The notes below the pieces were generated by a model. It searched no databases. It was not told where the DNA came from and saw only the letters and a program-made list of their open reading frames with translations. From the NCBI GenBank assembly GCA_943367755.1, contig CALRKB020000002.1, positions 62,001-126,000 of the forward strand: a DNA stretch of 64,000 nt. Direction: 5' to 3'. Below are positions 8,326-16,530 of the stretch, piece by piece. Numbering within the stretch: the first letter of the stretch is position 1; every line of letters begins with the position of its first letter. The DNA is from PCC-6802 sp943367755. GTDB lineage: Bacteria > Cyanobacteriota > Cyanobacteriia > Pseudanabaenales > Pseudanabaenaceae. Made by a program: the position numbers and the translations under genes.

Positions 8326-9207
8326 ATGCGACAACGTTCTGAGCCTACAATTTTCCGCTTGGCAAGGCCAATTATTATTGCACTTGCCTTATTTGGCGCA
8401 TCTTTAACTACCTATCTCACCATTACGCACTTTGCGGGAAGTGGGCCAGCTTTCTGTACTACCCAGGGAACTGGTTGTGACCTAGTTTTAAATAGTGAAT
8501 ACGCCAAAGTGTTTGGTATACCGCTGACGATTTTTGGGGCGTTAGGCTATCTAACACTAGCTGGCTTAGCTGCTGTTCCTCTCCTAGTGAAACCAGAGGA
8601 GGTTAAAGCTAGGGAGCGTTTGAAGAAACAGACCGCTTTTCTCCTGTTCATGGTTTCTACCGCTACGTTCGTGTTTAGCGGCTATTTGATGTACCTGCTG
8701 GCTTTTGTGATTAAAGACGCAGGTGGACAAACCACTTTTTGCCTCTACTGTGTTACTTCCGCCACTACGATGACGACCATTTGGCTACTTAACCTGTTTG
8801 GGCACGACTGGGAAGATAGCGGACAGCTAATTTTTACAGGCTTAATTGTGGGAGCCATAGTTATTGTTGGCGCGGCTGGTCTTTACTCAACTCAAAGCAA
8901 GCTATCAGCCCAGAATCAAACCTTTGCGGGTAGATTAGTTCAGCACCTGAAATCATCAAATGTCAAAATGTATGGGGCATACTGGTGTCCCCATTGCCGC
9001 GATCAAAAGACTCTATTTGGTGATGTCGCAAAGCAAATTCCCTATATAGAGTGCGATCCCAAGGGTGAAAATCCTCAGACAAAGTTATGTCAAGACAAGA
9101 AAATCAAAAGTTTCCCCACTTGGGAAGTCGATAATAAGTTAGTCGAAGGACAGAAAACCTTAGATGAGTTGGCTAATATAACAGGTTTCCAGGGAGCAAG
9201 AAATTAG
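8326..9207 (+). CDS. Vitamin K epoxide reductase-thioredoxin fusion
   Basis: A 293-residue membrane protein joining a VKOR domain (about residues 15-190) to a periplasmic or lumenal thioredoxin-like domain (about 200-290). Cysteine pairs are all visible: the loop pair FCTTQGTGCD (C-x6-C), the quinone-side FCLYCV (C-x-x-C), and the thioredoxin YWCPHC. Four or five hydrophobic helices separate them. This is the cyanobacterial arrangement, whose plant relative is LTO1; it passes electrons from lumenal dithiols to quinone and so makes disulfide bonds in exported proteins. It lies 46 bases downstream of btpA, possibly in one transcript. Confidence 0.93.
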   Translation: MRQRSEPTIFRLARPIIIALALFGASLTTYLTITHFAGSGPAFCTTQGTGCDLVLNSEYAKVFGIPLTIFGALGYLTLAGLAAVPLLVKPEEVKARERLKKQTAFLLFMVSTATFVFSGYLMYLLAFVIKDAGGQTTFCLYCVTSATTMTTIWLLNLFGHDWEDSGQLIFTGLIVGAIVIVGAAGLYSTQSKLSAQNQTFAGRLVQHLKSSNVKMYGAYWCPHCRDQKTLFGDVAKQIPYIECDPKGENPQTKLCQDKKIKSFPTWEVDNKLVEGQKTLDELANITGFQGARN

Positions 9208-9321
9208 CTAGTTGGCTAAAATATACTGAAAATCTTACATTGCAGTACTTTTATACAAGAAATTCAACAAAAAGCAGATATTTCTATCCGATAAGTCCCG
9301 ATCGCTTTAGGACAACCTCAA

Positions 9322-9582
9322 ATGTCACAAATCAACACCCAGATCGATCTCGAAACCACTGACAAACTCACATATATCCAGCAACAAACGAATCAAGATC
9401 TGCCTGCAATTCTTCGTGCTGCCATTGATGATTACTATCAAAAGCTGAAGCAAAAAAAAACACCCTTTGAACTTTTAGAAGAATCAGGGTTTATTGGTTG
9501 TTGTTCTGTAGAAAGCGATTTATCTATCAACTACAAAGAAGTTCTGGCAACTGAACTTGAAGCAAAATATGGTGATCGTTGA
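9322..9582 (+). CDS. CopG/RHH-like antitoxin
   Basis: An 86-residue protein with a ribbon-helix-helix-like N terminus (IDLETTDKLTYIQQQTNQDL then PAILRAAIDDYYQKL) and a C-terminal tail ending ATELEAKYGDR, as in antitoxins that precede PIN-domain toxins. The N-terminal part would bind the operon's own promoter as a dimer and the tail would wrap the toxin. It overlaps the PIN gene by 14 bases, the usual coupling for these pairs. Toxin pairing is inferred from position and layout. Confidence 0.8.
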   Translation: MSQINTQIDLETTDKLTYIQQQTNQDLPAILRAAIDDYYQKLKQKKTPFELLEESGFIGCCSVESDLSINYKEVLATELEAKYGDR

Positions 9583-9979
9583 TACAGGCTTCTGGCTAGC
9601 CTTAGCAGATCAACAAGACGCTTTTCACAAGTCAGCTAAACGAACGCTACAACTGATTGATGAGCCACTGATTACAACTTGGTGTGTAGTTACAGAAACC
9701 TGCTATATGTTGCTGACACGAAAAGGCGTAACGGCTCAGGTTGCTTTCATGACCTCGATCTCAAGCGGAGCATTTGAGTTGTTTGACCTTCAAGCTCATC
9801 ACGCTCCAAGGATTGCTCAACTTATGCAACAATACGCCAATCTCCCAATGGACTTAGCTGATGCCTCCCTTGTTATCCTTGCTGAAGAATTAGGCCACGG
9901 GCGCGTTTTATCAGTTGATTATCGAGATTTTAATACCTATCGCTGGAAGAACAAGCAACCATTTCAGAACCTTTTTTGA
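9569..9979 (+). CDS. PIN-domain ribonuclease toxin (VapC type)
   Basis: A 136-residue PIN domain. The acidic residues expected for the metal site are present: Asp in MVIVDTGFWLAL, Glu in VTETCYM, Asp in LADASLVILAEELG and Asp in VLSVDYRDF. VapC toxins cleave tRNA, rRNA or other RNA and are held in check by their antitoxin. I chose the ATG at 9569; a TTG four codons upstream is possible but MVIVDTG is the usual PIN start. The start lies inside the antitoxin gene. The pair looks intact. Confidence 0.88.
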   Translation: MVIVDTGFWLALADQQDAFHKSAKRTLQLIDEPLITTWCVVTETCYMLLTRKGVTAQVAFMTSISSGAFELFDLQAHHAPRIAQLMQQYANLPMDLADASLVILAEELGHGRVLSVDYRDFNTYRWKNKQPFQNLF

Positions 9980-10030
9980 AACCAGATCTAAACACTATCC
10001 CCATATCCCACAGCATAAGGAGAGGCGTTT

Positions 10031-10720
10031 ATGGCGATGCAGTTAGATTCGGTTGTTCCCTTTGGGCGATCGCTGGATGAATATATCAAAATGTTCAACC
10101 TCACTGAGGGCGATCTGCAAAAGTCGATGCTCAGTGTTGGTGATGGCCCCGCTAGCTTCAATGCCGAAGGTACAAAGCTTGGGTATTACATCAAGTCAAT
10201 TGACCCACTTTATATCTTCACTGCCGATCAAATTAGAAATCGCTTCTATCAAGTTGTCGACAATATTATCGAACAGGTAGAACGCACACCAGGGGATTGG
10301 GTATGGACATATCACGGTTCACCCAATGGTTTGAGGAAACGCCGAGAAAAAGCTACAGAGCTTTTCTGTGCAGATTACGAGGATGGTAAAAATCAGGGCC
10401 GATATGAGATTGGTGAATTGCCTCAATTAAAGTATCGAAACTACGAATATGAACTAGGTTTGAGTTCCCATTTCCTGTTCTTGTATTCTGACCATCTCGA
10501 TCAAAAATTTCATCTTGACTCCATCTTGGAAATGCTGAGAGTGTGTCAAGAGGTGAGGATTTTTCCGCTATTGACTTTGATGTTGCAGCGATCGCCACAT
10601 CTTCAGGCGATCGTTGAGTGCCTTGAGGAGAAAGGGTATAAATGCGAAATCCAAAAGGTTGGGTATGAGTTGCAACGTGGCGGCAACGAAATGCTTAGAA
10701 TTACCAAAAATGCAGCCTAA
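10031..10720 (+). CDS. Putative SAM-dependent methyltransferase-like protein
   Basis: A 229-residue protein that resembles a family in cyanobacteria annotated as class I methyltransferases. MLSVGDGPASFNAEG (about residues 35-49) looks like the SAM-binding glycine motif. A later ELGLSSHFLFLYSD and a C-terminal strand region ending GNEMLRITK fit the rest of a Rossmann fold. AAGGAG lies 8 bases before the ATG, supporting this start. A strong HIP1 density in its 5' part fits a native gene. Substrate unknown; both neighbours (toxin-antitoxin pair upstream, EthD-like block 274 bases downstream) give no functional hint. Confidence 0.6.
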   Translation: MAMQLDSVVPFGRSLDEYIKMFNLTEGDLQKSMLSVGDGPASFNAEGTKLGYYIKSIDPLYIFTADQIRNRFYQVVDNIIEQVERTPGDWVWTYHGSPNGLRKRREKATELFCADYEDGKNQGRYEIGELPQLKYRNYEYELGLSSHFLFLYSDHLDQKFHLDSILEMLRVCQEVRIFPLLTLMLQRSPHLQAIVECLEEKGYKCEIQKVGYELQRGGNEMLRITKNAA

Positions 10721-10736
10721 CCACCCACTTGGTGGT
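10720..10736. terminator. Small hairpin after the methyltransferase-like gene
   Basis: ACCACC (10720-10725) and GGTGGT (10731-10736) form a perfect 6-base stem with a 5-base loop overlapping the stop codon. There is no run of T after it, so termination is only possible, not shown. The rest of the gap to 10994 is AT-rich with one HIP1 site and no recognisable gene. Confidence 0.3.
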
Positions 10737-10994
10737 AGGTATCCTGCAAGAAATCGTCCCTGAAGCAATCTCCTAGTCATTATTGACGAGTTATGCGGCT
10801 GGCATTAGGCAAATCTTTACAAGTTTTTAAGCTAAGCGATCGCTCTGGCTAGGTACATTCAATAATAATCCTGTATTTTCGCCCTAGCATTCCAAAAATA
10901 TGACATCTTAGATATCGAGAGCCATATTTTTTCTTGAGACAGTTAGGGGAATTGCAGTTTTAGCCAAATCTAGCCTGAAAAAGCGAGGGAAACT

Positions 10995-11912
10995 TTGAGA
11001 ACAGCAGATTTTTCAGCACGAGACGCAGAAGGTAAAGTCACATTCTATGTGCCTCTGTGGAAGCGGAAGGGGATTAGCCAGGAGTTATTTGATGACTACT
11101 GGAGAAATGTGCATGGACCAGTTTGTGCTAGATTGCCCGGTCAGTTTCAGTACTGGCAATTTCATGTCGATGGCAATGAAGGTGGCATCTGGCCGAACAC
11201 TGACGGGATTGAGTACGGGTGCGATCCCGAAGATAATTTTGCTGGCATTGCCGAACTGACGTTTAAATCCGTCGACGATCGCAACACCTGGTTCAAGGCC
11301 GCTGCGATTTTAATGGATGACGAGCACAATATTTTTAGTAAAGCGATCGGCTATAACACCAGCGTTGGCAACTCTAAAACTTTTGTGGATGGCATAGCCG
11401 CAGGCGATCCCAATGGACGAGATACGAGCGAGCAGGTAAGACTGTTTGTCATGCTCAAAAAGCAGGACAGCGCAAGTATTGAGGAATTTCGCAATTATTT
11501 ATTCGATAAGTTTGCGCCTACCGTCGTGCCGTGTAAAAACCTACTCAAACTGCGTGTGCACCAGTTCGATGAAGTAGATAATTCCCGACCACCTGCCGCA
11601 GGTGTAGATCATGGTGAGCCACCTGAGAAGAATTATCAAGCGGCGCTAGAAGTTGCCTTTGCTGATCGTCTAGATATGGAGCGTTTCTTTGCTTCGCCTG
11701 AATACACATCCACACTTGCAGACCAGCCTAAATATATCAAGCAGCTTTGCACATTCCCAAATAAAGATGCCTACACATTTGTTTACGGTGGGCAAATGAC
11801 GCTAGCAGGACAGCGCAGTTCTATTGTTGCCCAACTAATCACACGTTTAGGAGCGGTAAATCAACTGCAAGACGATATTACGCAACTAATGCTGAATCAA
11901 AAGTTGTCGTAA
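10995..11912 (+). CDS. EthD-like tandem alpha/beta-barrel protein
   Basis: A 305-residue protein that looks like two ferredoxin-like alpha/beta domains of the EthD/Dabb kind. The first (about residues 14-110) has KVTFYVPLWKRKGISQELF and DYWRNVHGPVCARLPG, where the short Hxxx(V/A)xxxPG stretch is characteristic. The second (about 145-260) begins QVRLFVMLKKQDSASIEEF and repeats the same order with LLKLRVHQFDE. EthD proteins accompany oxidative enzymes and some relatives act in aromatic or ether breakdown; the exact reaction is unknown. The start is a TTG preceded by GAGGGA. It is the first gene of a plus-strand block reaching to the haem peroxidase. Confidence 0.6.
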   Translation: MRTADFSARDAEGKVTFYVPLWKRKGISQELFDDYWRNVHGPVCARLPGQFQYWQFHVDGNEGGIWPNTDGIEYGCDPEDNFAGIAELTFKSVDDRNTWFKAAAILMDDEHNIFSKAIGYNTSVGNSKTFVDGIAAGDPNGRDTSEQVRLFVMLKKQDSASIEEFRNYLFDKFAPTVVPCKNLLKLRVHQFDEVDNSRPPAAGVDHGEPPEKNYQAALEVAFADRLDMERFFASPEYTSTLADQPKYIKQLCTFPNKDAYTFVYGGQMTLAGQRSSIVAQLITRLGAVNQLQDDITQLMLNQKLS

Positions 11913-11934
11913 ATTGTCGTAAACAGTCGTAAAC
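11905..11934. repeat. Three-copy 10-base tandem repeat across a stop codon
   Basis: TGTCGTAAAT, TGTCGTAAAC and AGTCGTAAAC follow one another directly. The stop codon of the EthD-like gene is the TAA in the first copy, so the repeat spans the gene end and the start of the 50-base gap before the next gene. Confidence 0.85.
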
Positions 11935-11962
11935 AATACTTAGCCTTTACCGGAGGGATGCA

Positions 11963-12673
11963 ATGGCATACAAAAACGCAGTTTTAGATGATGAGGATTT
12001 GAAAGCAGCTCTAATTGGCATTAACCCTAAGTTTGGTGACTTGTGCATACGTGCTGCAGGCGAAGCTTGGGGCTTACCTCTGATTGCTCAGAAATGTAAA
12101 GCGCTGATTACGATCGCGATCGATGTCGTCAACCAGGATCATGTTGGTTCCGGCAATCCTTTTGGAGCCCATGTGACGATGGCAATCAAGCAAGGGGCTA
12201 CCCGCGACGAAGTCGAAGAGGTGTTGTTGTTTACCTGTATCTATGCGGGTTTTAATAAAGCAGCAGGGTGCTTTGGAACACTAAATGATGTACTGGGACC
12301 TTCTACGGAAAAACTGGAGAATGGCATTGTTTACAATCAGAATGCCCTGGTTGATACTGGTTTAAAAGAAAGCTTAGCGCAGCTTCATCCCCAATTTGGC
12401 GATCTGTTCTATCGGTTAGCCTCCGAGGTGTGGGGATTACCAATCATCAGCATTAAAGAAAAAGCCTTTATCGCGATCGCGATCGACATTGCCAATCAAG
12501 ATAAATCGACAGGCTCAGTCAATCCGTTTGTTAAACATATGGAAATAGCGGCTAAGCATGGAGCTACCCGTGCTGAAATCGAGGAGCTAATCACATTCAC
12601 TTGCGTCTATGCAGGTTTCAATAAAGGGGTTAGTTTCTTTGCCGCGCTCCAAGATGTTGATGGCTGGCAATAA
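11963..12673 (+). CDS. Duplicated carboxymuconolactone-decarboxylase-like protein
   Basis: A 236-residue protein made of two copies of one domain. Copy 1 (about residues 9-115) and copy 2 (about 129-232) share the order F-G-D-L then R-x-A then E-x-W-G-L-P, then AIAIDIANQD or TIAIDVVNQD, NPF followed by H, GATR(D/A)E(V/I)EE, and FTC(I/V)YAGFNK. These match the carboxymuconolactone decarboxylase (CMD) family. Neither copy has the C-x-x-C of AhpD peroxidase relatives, so it is more like the decarboxylase branch. GGAGGG sits 5 bases before the ATG. It lies 50 bases after the EthD-like gene and 52 bases before ltrA-like, suggesting an operon. Confidence 0.75.
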   Translation: MAYKNAVLDDEDLKAALIGINPKFGDLCIRAAGEAWGLPLIAQKCKALITIAIDVVNQDHVGSGNPFGAHVTMAIKQGATRDEVEEVLLFTCIYAGFNKAAGCFGTLNDVLGPSTEKLENGIVYNQNALVDTGLKESLAQLHPQFGDLFYRLASEVWGLPIISIKEKAFIAIAIDIANQDKSTGSVNPFVKHMEIAAKHGATRAEIEELITFTCVYAGFNKGVSFFAALQDVDGWQ

Positions 12674-12725
12674 GCACAGACTTGGGAATCCCACACAAAT
12701 ATAGAATAACCAGGGAAATGTAGCA

Positions 12726-13910
12726 GTGAAACACCTATGGCAACCGCCACGCCTGCGCGTTAGTGAGGAAGATAGCGAAGAAAGACACGCCACATGGCTA
12801 GAACTATTCTACGATCTAGTTTTTGTTGTCGTTGTTGCTCAGCTCGCCCATCGCCTCAAAGATCATCTTTCATTGCCGGGGATTGCCGAGTTTGCGCTTG
12901 TGTTTATTCCCGTATGGTGGTCTTGGGTTGGTACTACCTTTTATGCAACGCGCTTTGATACCGATGACACGTTGCACCGCGTGTTTACAGTCATTCAAAT
13001 GGCGGCGATCGCGGCCATGGCCGTGAATATTCATAAAGGAATGGATAATGCCTCAATTGGCTTTGCCTTATCCTATGTGATCGTGCGGGTCATCCTTGTG
13101 ATCCAGTACATTGTGGCAGGATATCACGTCCATATCGCCCGCCCTCTTACCAATAGATTTGCTAAAGGCTTTGGTCTGGCCGCTGCGATCTGGGCAATAT
13201 CAACTCTGATATCTATACCCTGGCGATTTGGTATATGGGTGGTGGGGTTGATTATAGATTTTGCAACTCCTATGACCGCAGGCAAACTGCATAGGCAGAT
13301 CGCTCCCCATCCCTCTCATCTGCCAGAACGATTTGGCCTATTCACACTGATCGTTTTAGGTGAATCAATTGTTGCCGTGGTTGGTGGCATTGCCGAACAA
13401 AAATGGGAAATAGTTTCGATCGCAGCAGGCATACTAGGGCTTTGCATTGCCGCTAGCTTGTGGTGGGTTTATTTCGACAACCTCAATGACTCAGCGATTC
13501 GCTCCGCACGTTTAGGGCAAGTCGGTACATATCAAATCTGGTTGTACTCACATTTGCCACTAGTGGCGAGTTTGACTGCTGCAGGGGTGGGGGTGCAGAA
13601 GTTACTATCGAGCGATATGTCACTGGCATTACCAACTGAGAAGCGTTTGCTAATTTGTCTTTCACTGGCAATCTGCTACATCGCTTTAGGATTTATCCAT
13701 CTCAGTACTGATTCTGGTAGCTTGCGGCGCAGTCAGATTCAAGCATTGGAAAGATTTGGTGCTGCCTTATTAATATTCTTAATCGCTTTACTAGGAGGAG
13801 ATCTACCACCACTAGCATTAATCTCGCTGCTTGCTGCTATCTGTGTCTCACAGGTCGTGCTGGCTCATTTTAAATCTAGTGATGTCAAGCCGGAAGAGAT
13901 CGGTAGTTAG
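12726..13910 (+). CDS. Low temperature requirement A-like membrane protein
   Basis: A 394-residue LtrA-family protein. The N terminus has RHATWLELFYDLVFVVVVAQ, the family's signature, followed by about ten hydrophobic segments. LtrA was named from a Listeria mutant defective at low temperature; its biochemical role is not known. The start is a GTG, giving MKHLWQPPRLR. It is followed by a 159-base AT-rich gap with repeated TTGATT words before the NTF2-like gene. Its presence between soluble enzymes suggests a membrane component of the same block, which is inference. Confidence 0.85.
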   Translation: MKHLWQPPRLRVSEEDSEERHATWLELFYDLVFVVVVAQLAHRLKDHLSLPGIAEFALVFIPVWWSWVGTTFYATRFDTDDTLHRVFTVIQMAAIAAMAVNIHKGMDNASIGFALSYVIVRVILVIQYIVAGYHVHIARPLTNRFAKGFGLAAAIWAISTLISIPWRFGIWVVGLIIDFATPMTAGKLHRQIAPHPSHLPERFGLFTLIVLGESIVAVVGGIAEQKWEIVSIAAGILGLCIAASLWWVYFDNLNDSAIRSARLGQVGTYQIWLYSHLPLVASLTAAGVGVQKLLSSDMSLALPTEKRLLICLSLAICYIALGFIHLSTDSGSLRRSQIQALERFGAALLIFLIALLGGDLPPLALISLLAAICVSQVVLAHFKSSDVKPEEIGS

Positions 13911-14069
13911 GTTTAGTATTACTAATTCTTAAATTAAGGATGAAATTAGACCATATTTTGGTCATTGTGGTAATAGAGTTGGTAGTAATCAATTTGATTT
14001 GATTAAGTTGATTGATTTGATTGAGCGATCGCATACTAATCATCGATTTTGCAAATTCACGAGGGAAAA

Positions 14070-14636
14070 ATGAAAAAAAGAACTAGCTACTATAAAGATT
14101 TATCCGCCGACTATTCAAAACCAGGTCTGGTATCCGATCAGATGAAGGCAACTCTGCTGGAAGATGCGGCTAGATTCATTGCCATGAAAGAAGCAACTCT
14201 GCCCCAAATTGGAGCAGATTACACGGCTGAACAGATCGAGAAAGAAAACAAGGAATGGTGGCCGACGCACTGCGAGGCGCTCAGGCAAGGTAGAGGCGAT
14301 CTGCTGACGGGAGAATATAGAGAAGACCTAGTTTACTTCTGTCAAGATGGTCCTTACTACGGCCTAACTGAGCAAAGAGAGCGCGAAAAGCATTGGTGGG
14401 CGCTAATCGCTCAGCCTAATGTCACAATGTGCTGGCCGATCGTCATGTTTTGGTCAGAATTTGTGCATTTTGAGTGGCACTGTATGGATGATGAAACCAA
14501 TGAAACGATCGCCAAGGGAACTGTTTCGTGGGTGCGTCGCGGTCATCGTGGGGCTTGCTATTACAAGAGCGAGCAGTTAACCTTCTATCGTGATGTCTTT
14601 GCTGAGCCAGAATTACTCACATTGATTACAACTTAA
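14070..14636 (+). CDS. NTF2/SnoaL-like fold protein
   Basis: A 188-residue protein with the look of the NTF2-like superfamily: N-terminal helices, EWWPTHCEALRQGRGDLL and TGEYREDLVYFCQDGPYYG, then long strands such as VTMCWPIVMFWSEFVHFEWHC and TVSWVRRGHRGACYYKSEQL broken by turns. Members include polyketide cyclases, dehydratases and ligand-binding proteins, so no reaction can be named. I prefer the ATG at 14070 because GAGGGA lies just upstream; a TTG at 14049 is in frame but lacks such a site. Confidence 0.55.
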   Translation: MKKRTSYYKDLSADYSKPGLVSDQMKATLLEDAARFIAMKEATLPQIGADYTAEQIEKENKEWWPTHCEALRQGRGDLLTGEYREDLVYFCQDGPYYGLTEQREREKHWWALIAQPNVTMCWPIVMFWSEFVHFEWHCMDDETNETIAKGTVSWVRRGHRGACYYKSEQLTFYRDVFAEPELLTLITT

Positions 14637-14670
14637 GCACATTTGTCACACACCTAAAGGTCGGGATAGA

Positions 14671-14697
14671 GGGCAGACACATAGGTCTGCCCCTACA
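14671..14697. repeat. Intergenic palindrome, copy 1 of a 22-base repeat
   Basis: GGGCAGAC and GTCTGCCC (14671-14692) form a perfect 8-base stem with loop ACATAG, followed by CCTAC. The same 22 bases occur at 43703-43724. It lies in the 173-base gap between the NTF2-like and PfpI-like genes, with a HIP1-like GCGATCGC a few bases after it. Confidence 0.9.
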
Positions 14698-14809
14698 TAT
14701 CCGCAGCGATCGCACATCTAACACCAGAAGATTTATCTAGCTATTAGGCTCCTAGCTAACTGCTAATAGCTACATGCTTTGATTCCCAAATTACTAAAGG
14801 ATAAAGTTC

Positions 14810-15421
14810 ATGACTGAAAACAAAGGCAAGATTGGAGTAATCATTGAAGATCACTTCGACCAAACAGAATTCCGCATGTTCAATGATTATTTCCCTAAAC
14901 AGGGTTATGAAGTCGAATATATTTCACATCTATGGGGTCAACCGGAACTACACTTTGGCGCTAATCCTGATGATGGCGACTACGTCAACGTCGAAAAAGT
15001 AACGGTGACAAAAGAAATCAATGATGTCAATCCTGATGATTATAAGGGATTTATCTGCATTGGAGCCTACGCCATGGATCGTTTGCGATATCAGACCAAT
15101 GTCAAAAAAGGTCAAAAGAACCAGGCTCCTGCTGTCGCCTTTTTAAGAAAGGTAATTGATAATCAAAATCTCCGACTTGGCACGATCTGTCATAGCATGT
15201 GGCTATTTTGTGCAGACTCAGATTTAATTAAGGGACGGAAAGTCACCTGCGCTCACAATATCATTTGCGATGTCGAGAATGCTGGAGCAGAGGTGATTTA
15301 CGAAGGCGATGCCACTGCCGATCTGGTAATTGATGGCAATATTGTCTCAGCTAAACATCCAGGTGTAACTCAGCAATTCATGGAAGCCTTCATCAAAGAA
15401 ATTGAATCCATTGGCAGTTAA
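14810..15421 (+). CDS. DJ-1/PfpI superfamily protein
   Basis: A 203-residue protein of the DJ-1/PfpI superfamily. The nucleophile elbow is GTICHSMWLF with the reactive Cys, and the conserved N-terminal Glu occurs in VIIEDHFDQTEF. A C-terminal ISAKHPG-like strand (here IVSAKHPGVTQQF) completes the usual order. Members act as proteases, glyoxalases, deglycases or redox sensors; which applies is not shown. AAAGGATAAAG lies before the ATG. A 50-base gap separates it from the secreted TTHB210-like gene downstream. Confidence 0.85.
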   Translation: MTENKGKIGVIIEDHFDQTEFRMFNDYFPKQGYEVEYISHLWGQPELHFGANPDDGDYVNVEKVTVTKEINDVNPDDYKGFICIGAYAMDRLRYQTNVKKGQKNQAPAVAFLRKVIDNQNLRLGTICHSMWLFCADSDLIKGRKVTCAHNIICDVENAGAEVIYEGDATADLVIDGNIVSAKHPGVTQQFMEAFIKEIESIGS

Positions 15422-15471
15422 ATTCAATTGACGCTTCTCCATCAAGTTTAAGGTAATTTAAGGAAAGAAAC

Positions 15472-16395
15472 ATGAAAAGTATAAAGAGAGCTTTTCTATC
15501 CCTATTCCTAGCCATAACAACCATTGTTTGGCTAGGATTATTGGCTGGAGCTGGCAGTGCGATCGCCTCCCCCATAACTGGAGACAGAACCTATGTCGCG
15601 CAAGCCCTCCAAGCAGGAGAAAAATTAGTTAAGGGAGAGGAAAAAAAGATCGGTGACGGTACTGTTCGCACTTGGGTGAAATTAGGCAAGGATAATAAAC
15701 CCGTTAGCATTGGCGTGACTATGACTGAGGGCGGTTTGACTGGATTACCTGACGATGTCGACACAGGCAAGGAAAAGGGCCAGGAATCAACCAAACTCAA
15801 ACTACTCGATCAAATCGGCCACTATACCTTTGAGAACGAGTTAAAGTTCCCACGGGAAGCAGCTCCCTATATGCATATGGGATATAATTGGAACCCCTAT
15901 GGTCACTGGCCACAGCAGGTGTTTACAGAGCCTCATTATGATGTCCACTTTTATATGGAGACACCAGAGTATCGGCATGAAATTGCCAAAGGTAACTACA
16001 AGGACATCTTGAAAGGGCACAAAAAATTACCACCTGAATTGACACCTAAAGGATACGAAATTGCTTACGGCACCCTAGAGCCGCGTATGGGCATCCACTG
16101 GGCAAACTTTAGCTCTCCTGAATTGCAGCCAGGTAAATTCAATAAAATTTTCTTGTTTGGTTCTTTTAATGGCAGGATGCTATTTTGGGAACCGATGATT
16201 ACGCATAGATTTTTGCAGCAAAAGCCAACTAATTACTCTGAGGCGATCGCGCAGCCGGCTGCATATCCCAAGAGTGGTTACTATCCCATGACCTACAGCA
16301 TCAAGTATGACCAAGATCGCAAAGAATTCGATATCTCGCTTGACGATTTAGTTTATAGAGAAGGTACTGAAGTAGCTAGTAATGCTCTAAAGTAA
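15472..16395 (+). CDS. Secreted TTHB210-like (DUF5602) protein
   Basis: A 307-residue exported protein. The signal peptide is clear: MKSIKRAF, a hydrophobic core LSLFLAITTIVWLGLLAG and a likely cleavage near SAIA. The mature part has AAPYMHMGYNWNPYGHWP and EPHYDVHFYMETPEY, where the His/Asp/His pattern could hold a metal. This resembles the TTHB210/DUF5602 family, first described from Thermus as a product of an extracytoplasmic sigma factor regulon. Function unknown. It lies between the PfpI-like and peroxidase genes, and a periplasmic role alongside them is inferred. AAGGAAAG precedes the ATG. Confidence 0.65.
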   Translation: MKSIKRAFLSLFLAITTIVWLGLLAGAGSAIASPITGDRTYVAQALQAGEKLVKGEEKKIGDGTVRTWVKLGKDNKPVSIGVTMTEGGLTGLPDDVDTGKEKGQESTKLKLLDQIGHYTFENELKFPREAAPYMHMGYNWNPYGHWPQQVFTEPHYDVHFYMETPEYRHEIAKGNYKDILKGHKKLPPELTPKGYEIAYGTLEPRMGIHWANFSSPELQPGKFNKIFLFGSFNGRMLFWEPMITHRFLQQKPTNYSEAIAQPAAYPKSGYYPMTYSIKYDQDRKEFDISLDDLVYREGTEVASNALK

Positions 16396-16530
16396 ATCTT
16401 GATAAATCAATTGCATTTGAGAATAGCGATCGTGTAACTGCGATCGCTATTTCTCTTGATGTTTCTGTTTAGTTAAACATCTCAAAAGAGTATTTTTTGT
16501 ACACATAAATTACCCAGAGAAAAGAGTAAA

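Noticed and set aside
10053..10280. Alternative frame inside the methyltransferase-like gene
   Set aside because: Overlaps fully with the better supported frame that has a good ribosome-binding site.
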